Shown here: piece after piece, positions 38,494-48,846 of the stretch
Layout: every line of letters starts with the position of its first letter
Position numbering within the stretch: the stretch's first letter is position 1
Assembly (NCBI RefSeq): GCF_025985425.1
Contig: NZ_CP094972.1
Location: forward strand, 3,027,540-3,091,539
From: Entomomonas sp. E2T0
GTDB lineage: Bacteria; Pseudomonadota; Gammaproteobacteria; Pseudomonadales; Pseudomonadaceae
Reading direction: 5' to 3'
DNA length: 64,000 nucleotides
Program-made: the position numbers and the translations under genes
Notes under the pieces: model-generated
The model's database searches: none
Told to the model about the DNA's origin: nothing
What the model saw: the letters and a program-made list of their open reading frames with translations, nothing else

Positions 38494-39705
38494 CTAAACA
38501 GCCGCTAAACCTCTAGCAAGATCTACTTTAATATCTTCAATATCTTCAAGACCCACCGCAATACGAATCAACCCATCTTTAATACCTGCTTTTGCTCTTG
38601 CTTCAGGTGACACTCTACCATGTGTAGTAGTTGCTGGATGAGTAATTGTCGTTTTAGCATCACCCAGATTAGCTGTAATAGAAATCAGTTTAGTAGCATC
38701 AATCAAACGCCAAGCAGCTTCTTTTCCTCCCACTACATCAAATCCTAATACGGCACCAAAACCTTGTTGTTGGCGCTTAGCCAAATCATGTTGAGGGTGA
38801 TCTATAAGCCCTGCATAATATACTTTTTCAACATTAGGCTGTCCTACTAACCATTCTGCCAATAACAACGCATTATCACTATGGGCGCGCATACGTAATC
38901 TTAATGTTTCTAATCCCTTTAGAAAAACCCACGCATTAAATGGGCTCATTGTAGGACCAGCTGTTCTTAAAAAACCTACTAACTCTTTCATATGCTCTGC
39001 ACGACCTGCAACAGCACCACCTAAACAACGACCTTGGCCATCAATATATTTAGTTGCAGAATGCATTACAATATCAGCGCCCAATTTAATAGGTTGTTGC
39101 AATGCAGGGGTACAAAAACTATTATCAACAGCTAACAGCACACCTTTACTATGGGCTAAATTTGCTAATGCAGTAATATCAACTAATTCAGATAATGGGT
39201 TAGAAGGTGACTCGGCAAAAAACAATTTAGTATTTTGCTTACATGCCGCTTGCCAGCCAGCTATATTTGCCAATGGCACATAATCAACTTCAATAGCAAA
39301 ACGTTTAAAATATTTTTCAAATAAATTGATAGTAGAACCAAACACACTTTGTGATACCACTATATGATCACCAGCATTACACAAGCTCATTACTAACGCT
39401 AAAATAGCAGACATACCAGAGGCAGTTGCTACCGCCTGTTCAGCTCCTTCCATAGCAGCCAAACGTTGCTCAAAATTACGCACGGTGGGATTAGTATAAC
39501 GCGAATATACATTACCTTCATCCTGACCAGCAAAACGTGCGGCAGCATCAGCAGCTGAAGCAAAAACATAACTTGAGGTTAAAAATAAAGCCTCGCTATG
39601 CTCTCCTTCAGGACTTCTTGCTTGCCCAGCCCTAATTGCTAAAGTATCTAATCCAACATCTTGCAAATCACTGTCTAAGCGACCTGCTTGCCATTTATCA
39701 GTCAT
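38494..39705 (-). CDS. metZ: O-succinylhomoserine sulfhydrylase
   Basis: A 403-aa PLP enzyme of the Cys/Met metabolism family that converts O-succinylhomoserine and sulfide directly to homocysteine. Features are VYSRYTNPTVRNFEQRLA near residues 66-83, DNSFCTPALQQP and the PLP lysine in HSATKYIDGQGRCLGG. The sequence and the position directly after purF match the Pseudomonas cvpA-purF-metZ arrangement, which favours MetZ over MetB. The gap from purF is 30 nt. The Shine-Dalgarno is weak (GAG 11 nt upstream), so translation may depend on readthrough from purF. Confidence 0.95.
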   Translation of the reverse strand: MTDKWQAGRLDSDLQDVGLDTLAIRAGQARSPEGEHSEALFLTSSYVFASAADAAARFAGQDEGNVYSRYTNPTVRNFEQRLAAMEGAEQAVATASGMSAILALVMSLCNAGDHIVVSQSVFGSTINLFEKYFKRFAIEVDYVPLANIAGWQAACKQNTKLFFAESPSNPLSELVDITALANLAHSKGVLLAVDNSFCTPALQQPIKLGADIVMHSATKYIDGQGRCLGGAVAGRAEHMKELVGFLRTAGPTMSPFNAWVFLKGLETLRLRMRAHSDNALLLAEWLVGQPNVEKVYYAGLIDHPQHDLAKRQQQGFGAVLGFDVVGGKEAAWRLIDATKLISITANLGDAKTTITHPATTTHGRVSPEARAKAGIKDGLIRIAVGLEDIEDIKVDLARGLAAV

Positions 39706-39735
39706 GCTACTACTGTCTCATTTCAATCGTTGTTA

Positions 39736-41241
39736 CTAGTTATTATGTAACTCAATAATTGCCGTTTCTGCTTTCTTTTTCGCAAGCATTTTATCATTAC
39801 GTTCTTCTTCAATATGATTTAAATACTCGGCATTTACATCACCTGTTACATAATGACCATCAAATACTGCACAATCAAAATCATGAACATCAGAACCTTC
39901 AAAACGTACAGCTTCTTTCAAATCTTCTAAATCTTGATAGATTAACCAATCTGTACCGATTAAATCAGCCACTTCTTCAGTAGTACGATTATGTGCAATT
40001 AACTCGTGTACGCTAGGCATATCAATACCATATACATTAGGATAGCGCACCGCAGGGGCTGCTGAACAAAAATAAACCTTCTTAGCACCTGCATCTCTTG
40101 CCATTTGAACAATTTGCTTACAAGTAGTACCACGTACAATGGAATCATCTACCAGTAATACATTCTTATCTTTAAACTCTAAATCGATAGCATTCAGCTT
40201 TTGTCTTACTGATTTCTTACGTTCCGCTTGGCCAGGCATAATGAAAGTCCGTCCAATATAACGGTTTTTCATAAAACCTTCTCTAAACTTAACCCCTAAA
40301 TGATTAGCTAACTCTAAAGCAGAAGTTCTACTAGTATCTGGAATAGGAATAACCACATCAATATCATGATTTGGACGTTCCCTTAAAATTTTCTCCGCTA
40401 GCTTTTCACCCATTTTTAAACGAGATTTATAGACGGAAATGCCATCCATAATAGAATCAGGACGTGCTAAATAAACATACTCAAAAATACAAGGTGTAAA
40501 CTTCTCAACCTCTACACATTGCTTAGTAAATAATTCACCATTTTCTGTAATATATAATGCTTCACCAGGTGCTAAGTCACGAATTAATGTAAAACCAGAC
40601 ACATCAAGTGCTACACTTTCAGAAGCCACCATATACTCAGTGCCTAAATCTGTCTGACGATGGCCATAAACAATAGGACGAATACCATGAGGGTCACGAA
40701 AAGCGACAATACCATGGCCTAAAATCATTGAAACTACAGCAAAACCGCCTCTACAACGGCGATATAATGCTGTTACTGCATCAAAAATATCATCGGGTGC
40801 CAAATGTAATTTTTTAGATTTAGCTAACTCATGCGCAAAAGCATTAAGTAGTACTTCAGAGTCAGACGTTGTATTTACATGACGTAAATCTGATGCATAA
40901 ATATCTTTTGATAATTGCTCCACATTAGTTAAATTACCATTATGTGCTAAAGTAATACCATAAGGAGAATTTACATAAAAAGGCTGAGCTTCCGCTGAGC
41001 TAGAGGAACCCGCAGTAGGATAACGAACATGTCCTATACCATAGTTACCCACTAAGCGTTGCATATGTCTCGTGTGGAATACATCTCGAACTAGACCATT
41101 ATCTTTACGTAAAAATAATTTATTATCTTTACAGGTTACAATGCCCGCTGCATCTTGACCACGGTGTTGTAAAACAATTAAAGCATCATATAGTGCTTGA
41201 TTGACATTTGTTTTTCCTACAATACCTAAAATGCCACACAT
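39736..41241 (-). CDS. purF: Amidophosphoribosyltransferase
   Basis: A 501-aa first enzyme of purine synthesis, converting PRPP and glutamine to phosphoribosylamine. The mature N-terminus is the catalytic cysteine of MCGILGIVG (class II glutamine amidotransferase). [17 protein letters not shown] and HNGNLTN follow, then the PRPP-binding loop [18 protein letters not shown] in the phosphoribosyltransferase domain. Length is as in Pseudomonas (501). It lies 19 nt after cvpA and 30 nt before metZ. Confidence 0.98.
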   Translation of the reverse strand: MCGILGIVGKTNVNQALYDALIVLQHRGQDAAGIVTCKDNKLFLRKDNGLVRDVFHTRHMQRLVGNYGIGHVRYPTAGSSSSAEAQPFYVNSPYGITLAHNGNLTNVEQLSKDIYASDLRHVNTTSDSEVLLNAFAHELAKSKKLHLAPDDIFDAVTALYRRCRGGFAVVSMILGHGIVAFRDPHGIRPIVYGHRQTDLGTEYMVASESVALDVSGFTLIRDLAPGEALYITENGELFTKQCVEVEKFTPCIFEYVYLARPDSIMDGISVYKSRLKMGEKLAEKILRERPNHDIDVVIPIPDTSRTSALELANHLGVKFREGFMKNRYIGRTFIMPGQAERKKSVRQKLNAIDLEFKDKNVLLVDDSIVRGTTCKQIVQMARDAGAKKVYFCSAAPAVRYPNVYGIDMPSVHELIAHNRTTEEVADLIGTDWLIYQDLEDLKEAVRFEGSDVHDFDCAVFDGHYVTGDVNAEYLNHIEEERNDKMLAKKKAETAIIELHNN

Positions 41242-41260
41242 GAACTAAACCCTCACTACG

Positions 41261-41809
41261 CTACTCAGAAGATGATGATACAGGTAAATCTATATTTGGT
41301 TGAAGTGGTATATCAACTGGCTGCGGTACAGATTGCCAACCACCCAAAACAACATTTTTTGACCAATTAGCAGCAACCAAAAAAGGAGGTATTAATTCAG
41401 ACTCTTTCCACCAATCAGACTCACTGGCTGGTGTATCCATTAATAAACCAACAAATATCACAATGGCTATACCACCCCTTGCCGCGCCAAAAAACATGCC
41501 AAGGAAACGATCTGTTCCTGAAAGCCCTGTTGCTTTAATCAGACGTGCTAATACAAAATTTACAATAGCTCCTACTATCAGGGTTAAAATAAATAAAATA
41601 CCACAACTAATAACAACACGTATCCAAGGAATTTCTATACTAGGTGTAAGATAATTAGCAAAAGAACCGCCATATAACCAAGCAACGACTACCGCCATTA
41701 TCCAAATAATCAGTGATAAAATTTCCTTAATAAAACCTCTCCATAAGCTAATCACTGTTGAAATAATGATGATGCCAATAATACACCAATCAATTTCATT
41801 AAATATCAC
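41261..41809 (-). CDS. cvpA: Colicin V production protein homologue CvpA
   Basis: A 182-aa inner-membrane protein with four predicted membrane segments. The ISLWRGFIKEILSLIIW block and the SGTDRFLGMFFGAARG block are hallmarks of CvpA. Its molecular role is not settled; it is linked genetically to envelope homeostasis and colicin V export. The GTG at 41807-41809 is chosen because GAG lies 7 nt upstream and MIFNEIDWCIIG aligns with Pseudomonas MAFTWVDWAII; a GTG four codons earlier lacks a Shine-Dalgarno. First gene of cvpA-purF-metZ. The folC and SPOR-protein genes that precede cvpA in Pseudomonas are not here. Confidence 0.94.
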   Translation of the reverse strand: MIFNEIDWCIIGIIIISTVISLWRGFIKEILSLIIWIMAVVVAWLYGGSFANYLTPSIEIPWIRVVISCGILFILTLIVGAIVNFVLARLIKATGLSGTDRFLGMFFGAARGGIAIVIFVGLLMDTPASESDWWKESELIPPFLVAANWSKNVVLGGWQSVPQPVDIPLQPNIDLPVSSSSE

Positions 41810-41835
41810 TGTTGATCTCACTTCGTATAATCATT

Positions 41836-41859
41836 AAAAGCAGCTTAACTGCTGCTTTT
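41836..41859 (-). terminator. Terminator after ppiD
   Basis: Stem AAAAGCAGC / GCTGCTTTT with a 6-nt loop, 12 nt after the ppiD stop. On the minus strand the 3' arm ends in TTTT. It separates ppiD from the cvpA operon. Confidence 0.7.
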
Positions 41860-41871
41860 AATATGATTTGC

Positions 41872-43776
41872 TTAGTCTTCACTATCAAAATATTTGATTT
41901 CAGCATTATCTTTCAAATATTGCCTATACTCTTCCCAAAGTTTATTTGCAGAATCATTATCTGCTAATGTTTGGTACTGTAATTTATCTCCATCAGATAA
42001 AGAACCTGTAAACTCATTTACTTTAGACAAGGCAATAACTGCATAGTTACCATTTTTTAGGGTAATACCATAAACGCTAGGTTTATCCCCTGTAGGTTTT
42101 GGCATTGCAAATAATGACTCTAATATTTCAGGTGAAAGTGATAACTTTTGAAACTCTTCTGCAGATAACTGCAAAGGTTGTTTAACAGATTTAAAGGCTT
42201 TCCAAGTATCATTAACCGCTATTTTTCCAGTTTTTACATCAGCAACTAATTGCTCACCTTCTGATGTTGCTTTTTCTTTCTGTAATGCTACTTTAATGTC
42301 TGGTGTCGCTTGTTCCAATGTCATATTAGAAGGCTGTAAATGCTCCTTAACATGAACAATAATAGAAGTATTAGGTGTTACTTCAATAATTCCACTATTT
42401 TCTTCATTCTTTAGTAAGCTCTCACTAAACGCTGCTTTGATTACTTTGTCATTACTGGTAATAACATCGTATCCCGTTTCACGTCCAAAAGGTTTGGTTT
42501 CTTTTAAGGTTAAATTAAAATCTTTAGCAACTTGCGCTAAGTTATCATAATTTTCATAAGCAGCTGAATCTAGCTTTCTTTGTTCTGCCAAATAAGCTTC
42601 ATACGCCTTTTGTTGTTTTAGTTCGCTCGCCAACTGCTCACGCAAAGAGTCAAAACTAGGAATAGTGGCTTTTTGAATATCTGTTAGTTTAATAATATGC
42701 CAGCCAAAACGTGAACGAACAGGCTCAGAAATATCTCCCACTTTAGTAAGTGTAGTTAATACTGGCGCAAATGCTTCTGGATCAGGTAAATCATCTGTAG
42801 TGACAAAACCTAAATCACCACCTTTATCAGCTGTTCCTGTATCTTGTGATTCTTCTTTAGCAACAGTGGCAAAATCTTTACCCTGCTTTAATTCATTTTC
42901 AATAGTATCAATCTTAGTTTTTGCTTGCTCTGCTGATTGATTAGCAGTTATAGGAATTAATATATGAGCGATTCGATGTCTTACTGCTGTTTTATCTAAT
43001 TCAACTACTTTCTTTGCATAAAGATCGCTTAACTCTTTATCAGATACAGTCGTTTGCTCAAGAAAATTATTTCTATCTAACTCAATATATTCTAAAACCA
43101 CTTGCTCTGGTGTTTTTAATGTATTTTTATGATCTTCATACCATGTTGCAATTTCTTCATCAGAAATATTGGTTACTTTGTTTGCGTCTAATTCTTTATA
43201 AGAGAAATCTCTTGTTTGCTCTAATAATTTAGCTAGATATGAAGCTCTATCATTTGTAACAAAATTGGCATCAACTATGCCACTTTGTAATTGACTCAAT
43301 AAATTGCGGTCTAATTGATCTCTCACAAACTGTTTGTCAGATCCATAACCATAATTTCTAATTTCTTGCTCAAAAAGACTATAATCAAACTGGCCATTAG
43401 TTTGATATAAGGGATTACTTTCAATTGCCTGCTTAATATAAGCTTCTGGTAAATAACTAAACCCTGCATTGGTAGCGGCTTGTACAAGAATACGATAATT
43501 GATTAAATTATCAGTTACTAATTTCTTTAACTCTTTAACCGCCTCTGGTGTACCATCAAACTGACCATTAGCACTTAAAATATAGCGCTGCTGCTGATAA
43601 GTATCATTAAATTCTGCTGTTGCTATACCCTCGCCATTAACAGAGGCTACCTCACCATCATTACTGACCGCCCTAAAAATAGCTTCAAAACCTGTTAATG
43701 CTAGTAAAAGTACAATAACACCAATGATTGTCTTGGCAATCCAACCTTGTGACTTATCTCTAATTTCTTGCAGCAT
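41872..43776 (-). CDS. ppiD: Periplasmic folding chaperone PpiD
   Basis: A 634-aa inner-membrane-anchored chaperone associated with the Sec translocon. One membrane segment lies at about 14-33 (TIIGVIVLLLALTGFEAIF), followed by a SurA-like N-terminal domain. A parvulin-type PPIC domain lies at about 268-365 (AVRHRIAHILIP, GGDLGFVTTDDLP, FGWHIIKLTDI), then a long C-terminal chaperone domain. Length fits the family (about 620-630). It is the last gene of the conserved tig-clpP-clpX-lon-hupB-ppiD order, but the strong hupB terminator upstream suggests separate transcription. Confidence 0.95.
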   Translation of the reverse strand: MLQEIRDKSQGWIAKTIIGVIVLLLALTGFEAIFRAVSNDGEVASVNGEGIATAEFNDTYQQQRYILSANGQFDGTPEAVKELKKLVTDNLINYRILVQAATNAGFSYLPEAYIKQAIESNPLYQTNGQFDYSLFEQEIRNYGYGSDKQFVRDQLDRNLLSQLQSGIVDANFVTNDRASYLAKLLEQTRDFSYKELDANKVTNISDEEIATWYEDHKNTLKTPEQVVLEYIELDRNNFLEQTTVSDKELSDLYAKKVVELDKTAVRHRIAHILIPITANQSAEQAKTKIDTIENELKQGKDFATVAKEESQDTGTADKGGDLGFVTTDDLPDPEAFAPVLTTLTKVGDISEPVRSRFGWHIIKLTDIQKATIPSFDSLREQLASELKQQKAYEAYLAEQRKLDSAAYENYDNLAQVAKDFNLTLKETKPFGRETGYDVITSNDKVIKAAFSESLLKNEENSGIIEVTPNTSIIVHVKEHLQPSNMTLEQATPDIKVALQKEKATSEGEQLVADVKTGKIAVNDTWKAFKSVKQPLQLSAEEFQKLSLSPEILESLFAMPKPTGDKPSVYGITLKNGNYAVIALSKVNEFTGSLSDGDKLQYQTLADNDSANKLWEEYRQYLKDNAEIKYFDSED

Positions 43777-43824
43777 GCCCCCTCCGAAAGTGGCCTAAGC
43801 TATTTAACTCATCAATGAATTAAC

Positions 43825-43860
43825 AAAAAAAGGCGCATCTAAAACCAGAGTGCGCCTTTT
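43825..43860 (-). terminator. Terminator after hupB
   Basis: Stem AAAAGGCGCA / TGCGCCTTTT around a 13-nt loop. On the minus strand it is followed by a seven-T tract, a strong intrinsic terminator. Confidence 0.9.
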
Positions 43861-43889
43861 AGATTTTCTGGAAATCAAAACTACTTATA

Positions 43890-44162
43890 TTAAACTACAG
43901 CATCTTTTAAAGATTTACCTGCTTTAAAAGAAGGTACTTTAGAGGCTGCAATTTTAATAGGCTCTTTAGTTTTAGGATTACGTCCAGTACGAGCAGCACG
44001 CTCTTTTACACTAAATGTACCAAAACCAACTAATGCTACAGAATCACCAGTTTGTAAAGCTTCAGTAACAGATGCTAAAACTGCATCTAAGGCAACACCA
44101 GCTGCTGTTTTAGTAATACCTGCTTTTGTTGCCAAGGCATCTATTAATTCTGACTTATTCAC
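43890..44162 (-). CDS. hupB: DNA-binding protein HU-beta
   Basis: A 90-aa histone-like nucleoid protein of standard length. It has [19 protein letters not shown], the body strand [18 protein letters not shown], the DNA-binding arm with [11 protein letters not shown] and the [14 protein letters not shown] end. It dimerises and bends DNA. It sits between lon and ppiD as in other Gammaproteobacteria, has its own extended -10 promoter (44205-44213) and ends in a strong terminator, so it is likely an abundant monocistronic transcript. Confidence 0.98.
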   Translation of the reverse strand: MNKSELIDALATKAGITKTAAGVALDAVLASVTEALQTGDSVALVGFGTFSVKERAARTGRNPKTKEPIKIAASKVPSFKAGKSLKDAVV

Positions 44163-44204
44163 ACGCTATCCCTCTTAACTCAAGTTTGTTAAAAAAACAA
44201 AGCC

Positions 44205-44213
44205 ATTATACCA
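44205..44213 (-). promoter_or_regulatory. Extended -10 promoter of hupB
   Basis: On the minus strand TGGTATAAT is a perfect TATAAT with the TGn extension, about 43 nt before the hupB ATG. No good -35 is seen, as is common for extended -10 promoters. Confidence 0.6.
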
Positions 44214-44242
44214 TATTCGTTAAATGCTTATAGTAGCAAACT

Positions 44243-46642
44243 TCAATGGGTACTTACATGCTTTGTATCTGCTTTATCATGCTTTTCATCTTTAGTTGTT
44301 ACATTTCCATCCACAACGACTAAAGGCTCCGGCATATACTGTAAAGCAACTTGCAAAACCTCATCAATCCACTTAACAGGCTTAATTTGTAAGTCACTTA
44401 AAATGTTCTTTGGTATTTCCTTAAGATCCCGCATATTCTCCTGAGGTATAATGACAGTTTTAATTCCACCACGACGAGCAGCTAATAGTTTCTCTTTCAA
44501 ACCACCAATAGCAAGTACTTCTCCTCGTAAGGTAATCTCTCCTGTCATTGCCACATCCGCTTTCACTGGAATAGCGGTTAATGCAGAAACCAAAGCCGTG
44601 CACATTCCTATTCCCGCACTAGGCCCATCTTTAGGCGTAGCACCTTCTGGAATATGGATATGAATATCTTTTTTCTCATAGAAATTACTAGGTAATCCTA
44701 ATGTATTAGCTCTACTACGTACCACTGTTAAAGCAGCAGTAATCGACTCAAGCATTACATCACCTAAAGAGCCTGTTCGGATGGTTTGGCTCTTACCATC
44801 AACCACTACCGCCTCAATAGTTAATAATTCACCACCTACTTGCGTCCAAGCAAGCCCTGTTACTTGACCGATTTGATCTTGCTCTTCTGCTTTACCGTAA
44901 CTATACTTACGTACACCAAGCAACTCTTCCAAATTGGTAGGTTTTACTTTAATCAAAGTAACCTTAGTCTTAGTAACATTCTTTTTAACAATTTTCCGAC
45001 AAACTTTAGCGATTTGTCGCTCTAAATCACGAACACCAGCTTCTCTAGTATAATAACGAATAATATCACGAAGTGCAGACTCTAAAAAAGACACTTCTTT
45101 ATCTTTTAAACCATTGGCTTCTAATTGCTTAGGCACTAAATAACGCTGCGCAATATTTACCTTTTCATCTTCGGTATAACCAGGTAAACGAATAATTTCC
45201 ATCCTATCCAATAAAGCAGGTGGAATATTCATAGAGTTTGACGTACAAACAAACATTACATCAGATAAATCATAATCTACTTCAAGATAATGATCATTGA
45301 AGTTATGGTTTTGTTCTGGGTCTAATACCTCTAATAAAGCAGATGCTGGGTCACCGCGCATATCACTTGACATTTTATCTACTTCATCAAGTAAAAACAG
45401 TGGGTTTCTTACCCCTACTTTAGTCATTTTTTGAACAATACGTCCTGGCATTGAACCAATATAAGTACGACGATGGCCTCTAATCTCAGCCTCATCACGT
45501 ACCCCACCTAATGCCATCCTTACAAACTGACGATTAGTCGCCCTAGCAATAGAACCTGCTAGTGAAGTTTTACCAACTCCCGGTGGGCCAACTAAACAAA
45601 GAATTGGACCTTTTAATTTCTTAACACGCTTTTGCACAGCTAAATATTCTAAAATACGTTCTTTAACTTCTTCTAAACCGTAGTGATCTTCTTCTAGAAT
45701 TTGCTCGGCTTTAGGCAAATCTAATCTAACTTTACTTTTTGCTTTCCATGGCACATTAATTAATGCATCTAAATAAGAACGGACCACTGTTGCTTCAGCA
45801 GACATTGGAGACATCTGACGCAATTTATTTAATTCCACATGGGCTTTTTCTAAAGCTTCTTTAGACATCCCAGCTTTTTCAATACGTTGACTCAGCTCAT
45901 CCAACTCATTAGTGCCATCTTCTGATGCTCCTAATTCTTTTTGGATAGCTTTCATTTGCTCGTTGAGGTAGTACTCTCTTTGACTACGCTCCATTTGTTT
46001 CTTTACACGAGCACGAATACGTTTTTCTAGCTGTAACAACTCCATTTCGGTATCAAGTTGTGATAGTACATGATCAACTCGATCAGCTAAATCTATAATC
46101 TCTAAAATTTCTTGCTTTTGTTCGATCTTCAAGGACATATGGACAGCAATAGTATCGACTAAGCGTCCAGTATCAGTAATATCATTTAATGAAGAAAGCA
46201 CTTCAGAAGGTACTTTTTTACCTAACTGTACATAATGCTCAAATTGACTGATTAAAGTACGATTAAGCACCTCAACCTTTTCACCCTCAAGCACTTGCTC
46301 ATCTATTAAGCTAATCGTTGCTTTACAATAATCACTTTTAAGATCAATAGACTCAACTTTAGCTCGCTTCTCACCTTCTACTAAAAGTTTAACGGTGCCA
46401 TCTGGTAAGCGGAGCATTTGTAAGATAGTCGCATAGGTTCCTATCGTGTAAAGTTCCTTCTCTGAAGGTTCATCATCACTAGGATTCTTTTGTGCCAACA
46501 ACAGAATTTTTCTATCCCCTTGCATGGCGATTTCTAATGCTTCAATAGACTTCTCTCTACCTACGAAAAGTGGAATTATCATATGAGGATAAACAACCAC
46601 ATCTCTTAAAGGTAATAGAGGCACGTCAGGTGTTATATTCAT
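44243..46642 (-). CDS. lon: ATP-dependent protease Lon
   Basis: A 799-aa AAA+ serine protease of usual length (Pseudomonas about 798). N-terminal substrate domain PLLPLRDVVVYPHMIIPLFV, coiled coil near 200-250, Walker A GPPGVGKTSLAGS near 355, Walker B region FLLDEVDKM, and the Ser-Lys dyad with serine in KDGPSAGIGM near 678 and lysine in GGLKEKLLAARRGG. The ATG at 46640-46642 is chosen (AGAG upstream; MNITPDVPLLPLRD aligns with family starts); an ATG five codons earlier has only pyrimidines before it. It degrades misfolded proteins and regulators. It follows clpX and is separated by a weak hairpin and its own promoter. Confidence 0.97.
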   Translation of the reverse strand: MNITPDVPLLPLRDVVVYPHMIIPLFVGREKSIEALEIAMQGDRKILLLAQKNPSDDEPSEKELYTIGTYATILQMLRLPDGTVKLLVEGEKRAKVESIDLKSDYCKATISLIDEQVLEGEKVEVLNRTLISQFEHYVQLGKKVPSEVLSSLNDITDTGRLVDTIAVHMSLKIEQKQEILEIIDLADRVDHVLSQLDTEMELLQLEKRIRARVKKQMERSQREYYLNEQMKAIQKELGASEDGTNELDELSQRIEKAGMSKEALEKAHVELNKLRQMSPMSAEATVVRSYLDALINVPWKAKSKVRLDLPKAEQILEEDHYGLEEVKERILEYLAVQKRVKKLKGPILCLVGPPGVGKTSLAGSIARATNRQFVRMALGGVRDEAEIRGHRRTYIGSMPGRIVQKMTKVGVRNPLFLLDEVDKMSSDMRGDPASALLEVLDPEQNHNFNDHYLEVDYDLSDVMFVCTSNSMNIPPALLDRMEIIRLPGYTEDEKVNIAQRYLVPKQLEANGLKDKEVSFLESALRDIIRYYTREAGVRDLERQIAKVCRKIVKKNVTKTKVTLIKVKPTNLEELLGVRKYSYGKAEEQDQIGQVTGLAWTQVGGELLTIEAVVVDGKSQTIRTGSLGDVMLESITAALTVVRSRANTLGLPSNFYEKKDIHIHIPEGATPKDGPSAGIGMCTALVSALTAIPVKADVAMTGEITLRGEVLAIGGLKEKLLAARRGGIKTVIIPQENMRDLKEIPKNILSDLQIKPVKWIDEVLQVALQYMPEPLVVVDGNVTTKDEKHDKADTKHVSTH

Positions 46643-46687
46643 AGTCAACTCTGGCATGTAAAGGGAATAGGAATTAGTACGTGTAGC

Positions 46688-46696
46688 AGTATAACA
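46688..46696 (-). promoter_or_regulatory. Candidate extended -10 promoter of lon
   Basis: On the minus strand TGTTATACT fits TGn-TATAmT about 45 nt before the lon ATG. No sigma-32-type CCCCAT box was seen in this 104-bp gap. Confidence 0.45.
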
Positions 46697-46711
46697 CTAA
46701 TTTATTACATT

Positions 46712-46739
46712 AAACCCTATACTAAAAAATAATATAGGG
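46712..46739 (-). terminator. Probable weak terminator after clpX
   Basis: Stem CCCTATA / TATAGGG around an 11-nt T-rich loop; on the minus strand TTTAATG follows. It lies 8 nt after the clpX stop. Confidence 0.5.
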
Positions 46740-46746
46740 CTTAGTA

Positions 46747-48033
46747 TTATTGTGCATCAGATGCTGCTGTTTTTGGTTGTTCATCATTTGTATACATCAA
46801 CAATGGTTTACCACCAGTAACTACACTGTCATCAATAATGACTTTACTGATATTTTGATGTGAAGGGATTTCATACATTGTATCTAATAAAATACCTTCT
46901 AATATAGAACGTAAGCCACGAGCACCTATTTTTCGCTCTAATGCTTTTTTAGCAATAGCTTTTAAAGCATCTTCACGAAACTCTAACTCAACGCCTTCCA
47001 TTTCAAATAGCTTTTCATATTGCTTGGTTAAAGCATTTTTAGGCGCTATTAAAATCTCAACCAATGCTTCTTCATTAAGCTCTTCTAGCGTTGCAATAAC
47101 AGGTAAACGTCCCACAAACTCAGGAATTAAACCATATTTAACTAAATCATCTGGTTCTACTTCACTCAGAGCTTGGCTTAATTTTTTCGATGTATCTTTA
47201 CTACGAACATCTGCACTAAAACCAATACCACCAGGCTCTGAACGGCTTTGAATTACTTTTTCAAGGCCAGCAAAAGCACCACCACAGATAAATAAAATAT
47301 TTTTAGTATCTACTTGTAGAAACTCTTGTTGTGGATGTTTACGCCCACCCTGAGGAGGAACAGACGCAACAGTACCTTCAATCAATTTTAGCAAAGCCTG
47401 TTGTACCCCCTCACCTGAAACATCACGGGTAATAGACGGATTATCAGATTTACGAGAAATCTTATCAATCTCATCAATATAGACAATACCCATTTGTGCC
47501 TTTTCTACATCATAATCACAACGCTGTAAAAGCTTTTGGATGATATTTTCAACATCTTCACCCACATAACCAGCTTCAGTTAGAGTAGTTGCATCCGCAA
47601 TTGCAAAAGGTACATTTAATAAACGTGCTAATGTTTCAGCCAATAACGTCTTACCTGACCCTGTAGGACCAATTAATAAGATATTACTTTTACCTAATTC
47701 AATTTCATCATCTTTACGATCACGACGATTTAAACGTTTATAGTGATTATAAACAGCTACTGCTAAAATCTTTTTAGCACGCTCCTGACCAATGACATAT
47801 TGATCTAAAATACCACTAATTTCTTTTGGTGATGGCAACTTCTGATCATCATTACCAGAAACTTGCTGATCCTGAATTTCTTCACGGATAATATCATCGC
47901 ACAGACCGACACATTCATCACAAATAAAGACGTCTGGGCCTGCAATCAGCTTACGAACCTCATGCTGACTCTTACCACAAAAAGAACAGTAAAGTAACTT
48001 ACCGTTGTTGTCACTATTATGAATATCAGTCAT
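46747..48033 (-). CDS. clpX: ATP-dependent Clp protease, ATP-binding subunit ClpX
   Basis: A 428-aa AAA+ unfoldase. The N-terminal zinc-binding domain has four cysteines (YCSFCGKSQ and [12 protein letters not shown]). Walker A is [13 protein letters not shown], Walker B is VYIDEIDKI, and the pore/IGF-loop region and sensor [15 protein letters not shown] are intact. It feeds unfolded substrates to ClpP. It lies 82 nt after clpP on the same strand in the conserved tig-clpP-clpX-lon order. GGA lies 8 nt before the ATG. Confidence 0.98.
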   Translation of the reverse strand: MTDIHNSDNNGKLLYCSFCGKSQHEVRKLIAGPDVFICDECVGLCDDIIREEIQDQQVSGNDDQKLPSPKEISGILDQYVIGQERAKKILAVAVYNHYKRLNRRDRKDDEIELGKSNILLIGPTGSGKTLLAETLARLLNVPFAIADATTLTEAGYVGEDVENIIQKLLQRCDYDVEKAQMGIVYIDEIDKISRKSDNPSITRDVSGEGVQQALLKLIEGTVASVPPQGGRKHPQQEFLQVDTKNILFICGGAFAGLEKVIQSRSEPGGIGFSADVRSKDTSKKLSQALSEVEPDDLVKYGLIPEFVGRLPVIATLEELNEEALVEILIAPKNALTKQYEKLFEMEGVELEFREDALKAIAKKALERKIGARGLRSILEGILLDTMYEIPSHQNISKVIIDDSVVTGGKPLLMYTNDEQPKTAASDAQ

Positions 48034-48115
48034 TCAATTAATCCAAATTACTTATACATTACACAGAATAAATGGGGCTAAATTTACTATTTTCAAGTCA
48101 ATTAGTTAACTAATC

Positions 48116-48751
48116 TTAAATAGCCATACGACTTGTCAATACTTTATCAATTAACCCATATTCTACAGAGGCTTGTGCACTCATAAAATTATCTCTATCA
48201 GTATCACGCGCTATTATATCTAAAGGTTGCCCTGTATGCTTCGCTAATACTTCATTTAAGCGTTCTCTAATACTTAATATTTCACGAGCATGAATTTCAA
48301 TATCAGATGCTTGTCCTTGAAACCCACCTAGTGGCTGATGAATCATTACTCGAGAGTGAGGTAAAGCATAACGCTTACCGGCTGCACCACCCGCTAATAA
48401 TAAAGCCCCCATACTAGCAGCCTGACCAATACAGGTAGTAGACACATCTGGCTTGATAAACTGCATAACATCATAGATAGCCATGCCCGCTGTTACCACA
48501 CCACCAGGAGAGTTAATATAAAGATGAATATCTTTATCTGGGTTTTCAGCCTCTAAAAATAATAGTTGAGCAACAATTAAGTTAGCCATGTAATCTTCAA
48601 CTTGTCCTACTAAAAAAATAATTCTTTCTTTAAGTAGTCGTGAGTAAATATCATAAGCACGCTCGCCACGTGAGGATTGCTCAACAACCATTGGTACAAG
48701 ACCACCAGCTGCTTCAATACTACTCATTTGTTGTAAAATGGATTTTGACAC
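48116..48751 (-). CDS. clpP: ATP-dependent Clp protease, proteolytic subunit ClpP
   Basis: A 211-aa serine peptidase that forms the two-heptamer barrel used with ClpX or ClpA. The nucleophile lies in [16 protein letters not shown], the histidine in [16 protein letters not shown] and the aspartate in [11 protein letters not shown]. The [20 protein letters not shown] start is typical. The GTG at 48749-48751 is chosen (GAGG 9 nt upstream; the N-terminus then aligns with Pseudomonas ClpP); the frame also contains a TTG five codons earlier that overlaps this Shine-Dalgarno. It follows tig, with a hairpin (48788-48810) between them. Confidence 0.97.
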   Translation of the reverse strand: MSKSILQQMSSIEAAGGLVPMVVEQSSRGERAYDIYSRLLKERIIFLVGQVEDYMANLIVAQLLFLEAENPDKDIHLYINSPGGVVTAGMAIYDVMQFIKPDVSTTCIGQAASMGALLLAGGAAGKRYALPHSRVMIHQPLGGFQGQASDIEIHAREILSIRERLNEVLAKHTGQPLDIIARDTDRDNFMSAQASVEYGLIDKVLTSRMAI

Positions 48752-48787
48752 TTTACTCTTCCTCAATCTCTATTTTCAAAGGCGTAA

Positions 48788-48810
48788 TAAGCCAGCATAA
48801 AGCTGGCTTA
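48788..48810 (-). terminator. Hairpin between tig and clpP, possible partial terminator
   Basis: Perfect 9-bp stem TAAGCCAGC / GCTGGCTTA with loop ATAAA. On the minus strand only a broken T-rich stretch follows, so it could set the tig to clpP readthrough ratio rather than stop transcription. Confidence 0.5.
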
Positions 48811-48846
48811 CTATTTATTATTACTAAATATCTTTAGAATAAGCAA

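Noticed and set aside
46643-46657. Lon start at the ATG at 46657
   Set aside because: Only pyrimidine-rich sequence precedes it, while the ATG at 46642 has a purine-rich site and matches the family N-terminus; the choice is likely but not certain.
48102-48113. Palindrome TTAGTTAACTAA between clpP and clpX as a terminator
   Set aside because: It is a 12-bp dyad with no loop and no T tract, which is expected by chance in such AT-rich DNA.
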